Source: Anaerolineae bacterium (GTDB lineage: Bacteria > Chloroflexota > Anaerolineae > Aggregatilineales > Phototrophicaceae). Taken from it: 64,000 bases of DNA. Below, piece by piece: positions 60,037 through 64,000 of this stretch (positions within the stretch are counted from its first letter, which is position 1; every line of letters starts with the position of its first letter). Both the position numbers and the translations under genes were made by a program. The stretch spans positions 1 to 64,000 of the forward strand of contig JAJEBE010000045.1 in assembly GCA_022822545.1 (NCBI GenBank), in the 5' to 3' direction. Under the pieces are notes generated by a model. It searched no databases. It was not told the DNA's origin and was given only the letters and a program-made list of their open reading frames with translations.

Positions 60037-60975
60037 CTAATCGTTCACGGGTTGAGAAACCACATAGGTCATCGCGCCGGCTTCCAGCTGGGCGACAAAG
60101 GGCCGCAAGAGCAGCAGCGCCGTCTGATCAAAAGGCGCGCGAAATTCCTCAAGCGGCGCGAAGGTGGCGGGGTGCAGCAACCGCCCCAGCAGTGTATCCT
60201 TTGGCGCGAGCGTTCCGATATGGCTCGCATCCAGCACCGGCACGAATATCCCGCCGCTATCGGGGCGCAAGACCGAAGTGCCGCTCACCGGCAACGGAGG
60301 ATCAATCGGCGGCGGCGCTTTGCTCTCATCGACAACGCCGACCTTGCAAAGGGCGCGCAGCAAACCTTCAGCAATCTTTTCAGCGCCCGTTTCTTCAAAC
60401 TGGCTGCGGCCGCCCAATTCCACGGCCGCCACGCTCAGGCCCAGGGACTGGGCATAACCTGACAGGCTGTCGGAATCGGCTTCCCGCTTAACGACGAAGG
60501 ACGCGGGAAAAGAAATAGACAGTTCTCTGCCGCCTTCCATTTCGAAAACGAAATCGTTCACGCACCAGCTCCCGCCGCCATGCAAGTCGATCACGTAATC
60601 GATGCCTTTCAAGGCTTCCGTCGCCAGGACATGCGCAACGCGTTCGGAGTATGATCCCGCAGGATTGCCCGGGAAAACCCGATTCATATCGAGTTGGTCA
60701 ACGGGCGCGTTGCGTTTGTCCACTTGCATGGCCAGCGGATTCGCCATCGGCGCAACGCGGATGAATCCGCGCACATCGGCAGTCTCGATGCGCTCCAGCA
60801 GCTTGCGGATTGCCCAGCCGCCCCAGGGCCCCTCGTCGCCGTGCAGCCCGGCGGTGATGAGCAGGCCAGGTTCTCCGCCGCCGAATTCGCCCAGCAGCAG
60901 CTCGCTAGTTCCAAAAGCAGAGGTGACGCCGATGGGGTATCCGCGCCAACGCATCCCCTCAAAAATACCCGCCAT
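60037..60975 (-). CDS. AstE/AspA-family zinc deacylase (succinylglutamate desuccinylase/aspartoacylase-like)
   Basis: A 312-residue M14-like metal enzyme. The zinc motif ITAGLHGDEGPWGGWAI (His and Glu, about 40-56) and YVIDLHGGGSWCVND (third His, near 130) are clear, with DMNRVFPGNPAGSYSERVAH between them. The C-terminal beta-domain has GGIFVPVLDASHIGTL. It would remove an acyl group from an N-acyl amino acid or similar ligand. It is divergent from a family 5 importer across a palindrome, which suggests shared control and an acylated substrate. Confidence 0.88.
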   Translation of the reverse strand: MAGIFEGMRWRGYPIGVTSAFGTSELLLGEFGGGEPGLLITAGLHGDEGPWGGWAIRKLLERIETADVRGFIRVAPMANPLAMQVDKRNAPVDQLDMNRVFPGNPAGSYSERVAHVLATEALKGIDYVIDLHGGGSWCVNDFVFEMEGGRELSISFPASFVVKREADSDSLSGYAQSLGLSVAAVELGGRSQFEETGAEKIAEGLLRALCKVGVVDESKAPPPIDPPLPVSGTSVLRPDSGGIFVPVLDASHIGTLAPKDTLLGRLLHPATFAPLEEFRAPFDQTALLLLRPFVAQLEAGAMTYVVSQPVND

Positions 60976-61033
60976 TCGCCTCTCCAGTCCGACTCATTTG
61001 ACATTCGGGGGGCGACAAGTTAATCTCGGTCTG

Positions 61034-61048
61034 TCAACAAATTGTTGA
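61034..61048. promoter_or_regulatory. Palindromic operator between deacylase and importer genes
   Basis: TCAACAA-A-TTGTTGA, a perfect 7+1+7 inverted repeat in the 188-base divergent gap. Its AACAA/TTGTT arms are of the kind bound by GntR- or LacI-family regulators. No regulator gene is adjacent, so the factor is encoded elsewhere. Confidence 0.55.
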
Positions 61049-61163
61049 TAAGCGCCCAATCTGCTTTGGATTGTAACGATTCCATAAGGGCATTGTCAAA
61101 ATTTCTCCGCGCTCACGCTCTTGCCCGTTGACATTCCAATAAGTAGTTGAAGAGGAGTTTTTC

Positions 61164-62771
61164 ATGAGCAAGCGATTACTTGTAAGGTTCGTATCTCTAT
61201 TTGTGGTCACTACCATGCTGCTGGCGTCGCTGGCCGGAGCAGTGGTGGCGCAGGACGAAGTGGTGCTGACATTTGGCATCAGCCGCCGGGTTGATACCCT
61301 TGATAATACGGCGACCGCCTTCTCCAGTGTGGAAGTCATCGTCGGCCACGTCTTTGACACCCTGGTCAAACAGAATCCGCTCGGCTCCTTCCACCCGGCT
61401 TTGGCAACCAGTTGGTCGGTCAACGATGACGCGACCGAATACGTCTTCGAATTGCGCGATGACGTAACCTTCCATGATGGAACGCCATTCAATGCGGAGG
61501 CGGTCAAATACACTTTTGATCGCATCGTGCATCCCGACACCAAGTCGCAAATGGGTTTCAGCTTCATCGGACCCTATGAAGAATCGGAAGTGATTGATGA
61601 CCACACCATTGCGGTGCGGTTCCGCGCGCCCAACGCCGCATTCCTGGATGGTCTTTCACATCCGCAGCTCGGCCCGGTCTCTCCCACGGCTGTCGAAGCC
61701 CTGGGCGCGGATTGGGGCTTTTCCGGCATTGTCGGCGCGGGTCCCTTCATGTTCGAGTCCTACACGCCCGATACAGAAGTAGTTCTGGTCAAGAACCCGG
61801 ACTACAACTGGGGCGATGAAGCCGTATTCGGGATCACCGGACCGACCGCCCTAGACCGGCTGATCTTCAAGATTCTGACCGATCCCGGCACCCGCTTGGC
61901 GGCGCTGGAAAGCGGCGAAGTCGACATGATCGACAATCTGCCGGGGCTTGATGTCGCGCGCCTGCAGGAAGATCCGAGTTTCGTCGTCAGCATCTACGAC
62001 CAAGCCGGGCACGGCTATTCCTTGATGTTCAACCACCAGAATTCGCCAACGGATGAACTGGCCGTGCGCAAGGCGATCGCCATGTCGGTTGATCTCGAGA
62101 TCATGCAAGACATCGTCTATGACGGACTGGGATACAAGCCCTGCAGCGCGCTGACGGCTTCCATGGTCGGCTGGACGGATATCTTCTGCCATGTCAATCC
62201 CTACGATCCGGAAGCGGCCGGCGCATTGCTGGATGAAGCGGGCTGGGCCATGAATGACGAAACCGGCATCCGCGAGCGCGATGGCGTTCCCTTGGTCGTG
62301 CGGCACTTCGGCGCTGACCGCCCCCTGGGCAATGCTACCGCGCAATTCCTGCGCGAAGACCTGGGCAACGTAGGCATCGATTTTGAGCTCAATATCTCGG
62401 ATTTCTCGGCTTATATCACCAACGTAGTCGCTGGCTTGCATAATACGCAGCAATGGTGGGATACGCAGACCGATCCCGATGGCGTCTTCCGCACCCTCTT
62501 CCACTCGTCCAACGCCGGCGGCGGCTCCAACCGCAACAACTACATCAGCGATACGATGGATAACATGATTGACGCCGCCGTTGGCATCAGCGATCAGGCG
62601 GCGCGGATTGCGGCTTATGCCGAAATCCAACAGATCCTGGCTGACGAAGTGGTCATGATGTATCTGAACGATCCGGTTGTCACCTATGCCGCTATCCCTG
62701 CGGTCCAGAATGTGACGATCCTCGGCGGTGGTTTCGTGCCGGACTTCTATTCGGCTACCATGGACGGATAG
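61164..62771 (+). CDS. ABC transporter substrate-binding protein, family 5
   Basis: A 535-residue exported receptor. The signal peptide ends GAVVAQ with no lipobox; GAGGAG precedes the ATG. Mature landmarks are LTFGISRRVDTLDNTATAFS, VTFHDGTPFNAEAVKYTFDR and VRKAIAMSVDLEIMQDIVYD. It heads a plus-strand importer operon that continues beyond the window. The divergent deacylase suggests an N-acylated peptide or amino acid as ligand. Confidence 0.93.
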   Translation: MSKRLLVRFVSLFVVTTMLLASLAGAVVAQDEVVLTFGISRRVDTLDNTATAFSSVEVIVGHVFDTLVKQNPLGSFHPALATSWSVNDDATEYVFELRDDVTFHDGTPFNAEAVKYTFDRIVHPDTKSQMGFSFIGPYEESEVIDDHTIAVRFRAPNAAFLDGLSHPQLGPVSPTAVEALGADWGFSGIVGAGPFMFESYTPDTEVVLVKNPDYNWGDEAVFGITGPTALDRLIFKILTDPGTRLAALESGEVDMIDNLPGLDVARLQEDPSFVVSIYDQAGHGYSLMFNHQNSPTDELAVRKAIAMSVDLEIMQDIVYDGLGYKPCSALTASMVGWTDIFCHVNPYDPEAAGALLDEAGWAMNDETGIRERDGVPLVVRHFGADRPLGNATAQFLREDLGNVGIDFELNISDFSAYITNVVAGLHNTQQWWDTQTDPDGVFRTLFHSSNAGGGSNRNNYISDTMDNMIDAAVGISDQAARIAAYAEIQQILADEVVMMYLNDPVVTYAAIPAVQNVTILGGGFVPDFYSATMDG

Positions 62772-62801
62772 TCTCATCACAGACGCCGTCAGATTAAGAC
62801 A

Positions 62802-62828
62802 GGTAGGGGCAGGCAGCCTGTCCCTACC
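62802..62828. repeat. REP-like hairpin, family 1 (long variant)
   Basis: GGTAGGGGCAGG-CAG-CCTGTCCCTACC: 12-bp stem with one G-T position and 3-base loop, in the gap between the binding protein and permease. It may set the expression ratio of the two genes. Confidence 0.7.
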
Positions 62829-62879
62829 TCACAATGAGAGTCTTGCTGGTTCACGCGCAGCCGCAAAGTTTCCTCGCTC

Positions 62880-63803
62880 ATGAGCAAGTACCTGGCCAGC
62901 CGCTTGCTGCAAACGATCCCGACGGTCTTCCTGATTACGGTCGTCGTATTTCTCATGCTGCACCTGTCCCCGGGCGATCCCGTGCTCGTGTTCATCGGCG
63001 ACAAGCAAAGCACGCCCGAACAACGCGAAAAAATCCGCGAAGACATGGGCTTGAATCGCCCCCTGCACATCCAGTACCTGACTTATATGGGCAATGCCCT
63101 GCGAGGCGATTTGGGACGTTCGCTGCAGACCAACGTGCCGGTCATGGCGCAAATCGTGAATCGACTGCCATGGACCATTGAGCTGTCGTTTGCGGCGCTG
63201 TTCATCGCCTCTGTGATTGGCATATCCGTCGGCATCATCGCCGCGCTCTATCACAATACCATCATCGATACGCTGGCGATGGCCTTTGCTTTGGTCGGCA
63301 TTTCCATGCCGGTCTACTGGTCATCGCTTTTGCTGATTCTGTTTTTCGCCGTGCGCCTGCGTGTATTGCCCGCCATTGGCCAGGGCGGTGTCGAAAGACT
63401 GATACTGCCGGCGACAGCGCTGGCGCTGGTCTCGGCCGGTTCACTGGCGCGCATGGTGCGCTCGAGCATGCTCGAGGTGCTCAACCAGGATTTCGTCTTG
63501 ACCGCGCGCTCCAAAGGCATCACCGAACGCATCGTCGTTATCCGCCATGTCCTGCGCAACGCGCTAATCCCAGTGGTAACGATACTCGGATTGATCCTCG
63601 GCTACACACTCAGCGGCGCCGTGATTACCGAGACGATTTTCGCCCGGCTGGGCATCGGCCAGAAATATGTCGAAGCCGTGGTGCAAAAGGACTTCACTGT
63701 GGTGCAAGGGATGACGCTATTCATCGCGATGATGTATGTCCTGGTCAATATCGCGGTGGACGTGGTTTACGCCTTTATCGATCCGCGGATTCGCTATGAC
63801 TAA
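62880..63803 (+). CDS. Opp/Dpp-type ABC transporter permease (B subunit)
   Basis: A 307-residue permease with the DppB start (MSKYLASRLLQTIPTVFLIT, LSPGDPVLVFIGDKQS), GLNRPLHIQYLTYMGNALRG, the EAA-like loop VLTARSKGITERIVVIRHVL, and the end DVVYAFIDPRIRYD. It overlaps the next permease gene by eight bases. Confidence 0.93.
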   Translation: MSKYLASRLLQTIPTVFLITVVVFLMLHLSPGDPVLVFIGDKQSTPEQREKIREDMGLNRPLHIQYLTYMGNALRGDLGRSLQTNVPVMAQIVNRLPWTIELSFAALFIASVIGISVGIIAALYHNTIIDTLAMAFALVGISMPVYWSSLLLILFFAVRLRVLPAIGQGGVERLILPATALALVSAGSLARMVRSSMLEVLNQDFVLTARSKGITERIVVIRHVLRNALIPVVTILGLILGYTLSGAVITETIFARLGIGQKYVEAVVQKDFTVVQGMTLFIAMMYVLVNIAVDVVYAFIDPRIRYD

Positions 63804-64000
63804 TGTGGATGCGACGCCGGCCGAACTGGGCCACGCTCAGTCGTCGAAGGGGTCTCGATTTTTCAGGCGGGTCCTGCGTTCGCGCAATGTGGTCGCGGGA
63901 GCGGCGATCCTGCTCGCGGTGACGCTCTTGGTGGCCTTGGCGCCGCACATCAGCCCCTATAGCCCGACCGAGCAATTCCGCCGCAATCGCCTGCAACCGG
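63796..64000 (+). CDS. Opp/Dpp-type ABC transporter permease (C subunit), cut by window end
   Basis: The first 68 residues are visible: MTNVDATPAELGHAQSSKGS, a basic stretch (RFFRRVLRSRN), the first membrane helix (VVAGAAILLAVTLLVALAPH) and ISPYSPTEQFRRNRLQP. This is the standard start of DppC/OppC subunits. The rest lies outside the window. Confidence 0.88.
   Translation, partial: MTNVDATPAELGHAQSSKGSRFFRRVLRSRNVVAGAAILLAVTLLVALAPHISPYSPTEQFRRNRLQP

Overview
The window looks like a chromosomal segment of a Chloroflexota bacterium (Anaerolineae/Caldilineae-like or a marine or sponge-type relative). This is inferred from the very high density of peptide, sugar and branched-chain amino acid ABC importers, and from secreted binding proteins whose signal peptides all end in Ala-Gln with no lipobox cysteine. 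Long same-strand catabolic operons with 1-4 base overlaps and DUF4438, FGGY, eIF2B-like and Gfo/Idh genes fit the same picture. No rRNA, tRNA or CRISPR array was seen, so the phylum call rests on gene content only.

Region by region. (1) 1-1.07 kb: decayed DNA with a possible C-terminal scrap of a tyrosine recombinase. (2) 14.5-1.08 kb, minus strand: a DeoR-controlled catabolic block with a truncated BtpA/SgcQ protein, two eIF2B-like paralogues, an M29 aminopeptidase, a complete Opp/Dpp importer (binding protein, two permeases, two ATPases), an FGGY kinase, two NTF2-like proteins and an alpha/beta hydrolase. (3) 14.6-15.4 kb: an IS1-type element with terminal inverted repeats and an A8 frameshift site, next to the DeoR promoter. 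(4) 21.1-15.4 kb, minus strand: a LacI-controlled fructan/sucrose-type operon (LacI, GH32-like hydrolase, MalF/MalG-type permeases, sugar-binding protein) with two matching LacI palindromes. (5) 21.5-33 kb: a defence island. A DUF1156 methyltransferase / DUF499 ATPase / SNF2-DUF3883 helicase system is broken: both DUF1156 copies are fragments and DUF499 has lost its N-terminus. Between its broken ends sits an intact, AT-richer cassette with a ubiquitin-like protein, an E1/ThiF-like enzyme and a DUF6527 zinc protein, divergent from an XRE-ImmA regulator pair. (6) 33-35.7 kb: a plasmid fossil (broken parA, broken small partner gene, iteron-like repeats, broken Toprim primase).

(7) 45.8-35.7 kb, minus strand: an operon with two DUF4438 paralogues, a VOC protein, an Ldh-type dehydrogenase, a lysine-less aminotransferase-like protein overlapping a normal aminotransferase, an Opp binding protein with two permeases, and an SDR dehydrogenase. 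(8) 46-54 kb, plus strand: a D-2-hydroxyacid dehydrogenase, an LLM flavin enzyme and a LivJHMGF-type importer interrupted by a GNAT gene and two miniature repeats. (9) 54-64 kb: thioesterase, MsrB, DinB-like protein, sialidase-like protein coupled to a DNA methyltransferase, a Met/Asp-rich spondin-N-like secreted protein, a Gfo/Idh oxidoreductase, an AspA/AstE-like deacylase, and the start of another Opp importer that runs off the window.

Two families of short palindromic repeats are scattered through the intergenic spaces: GGGCGA...TCGCCC hairpins, and larger units built around CCATTGCAATGG. The best candidate for a little-described system is the ubiquitin-like cassette with its twin-operator divergent promoter.
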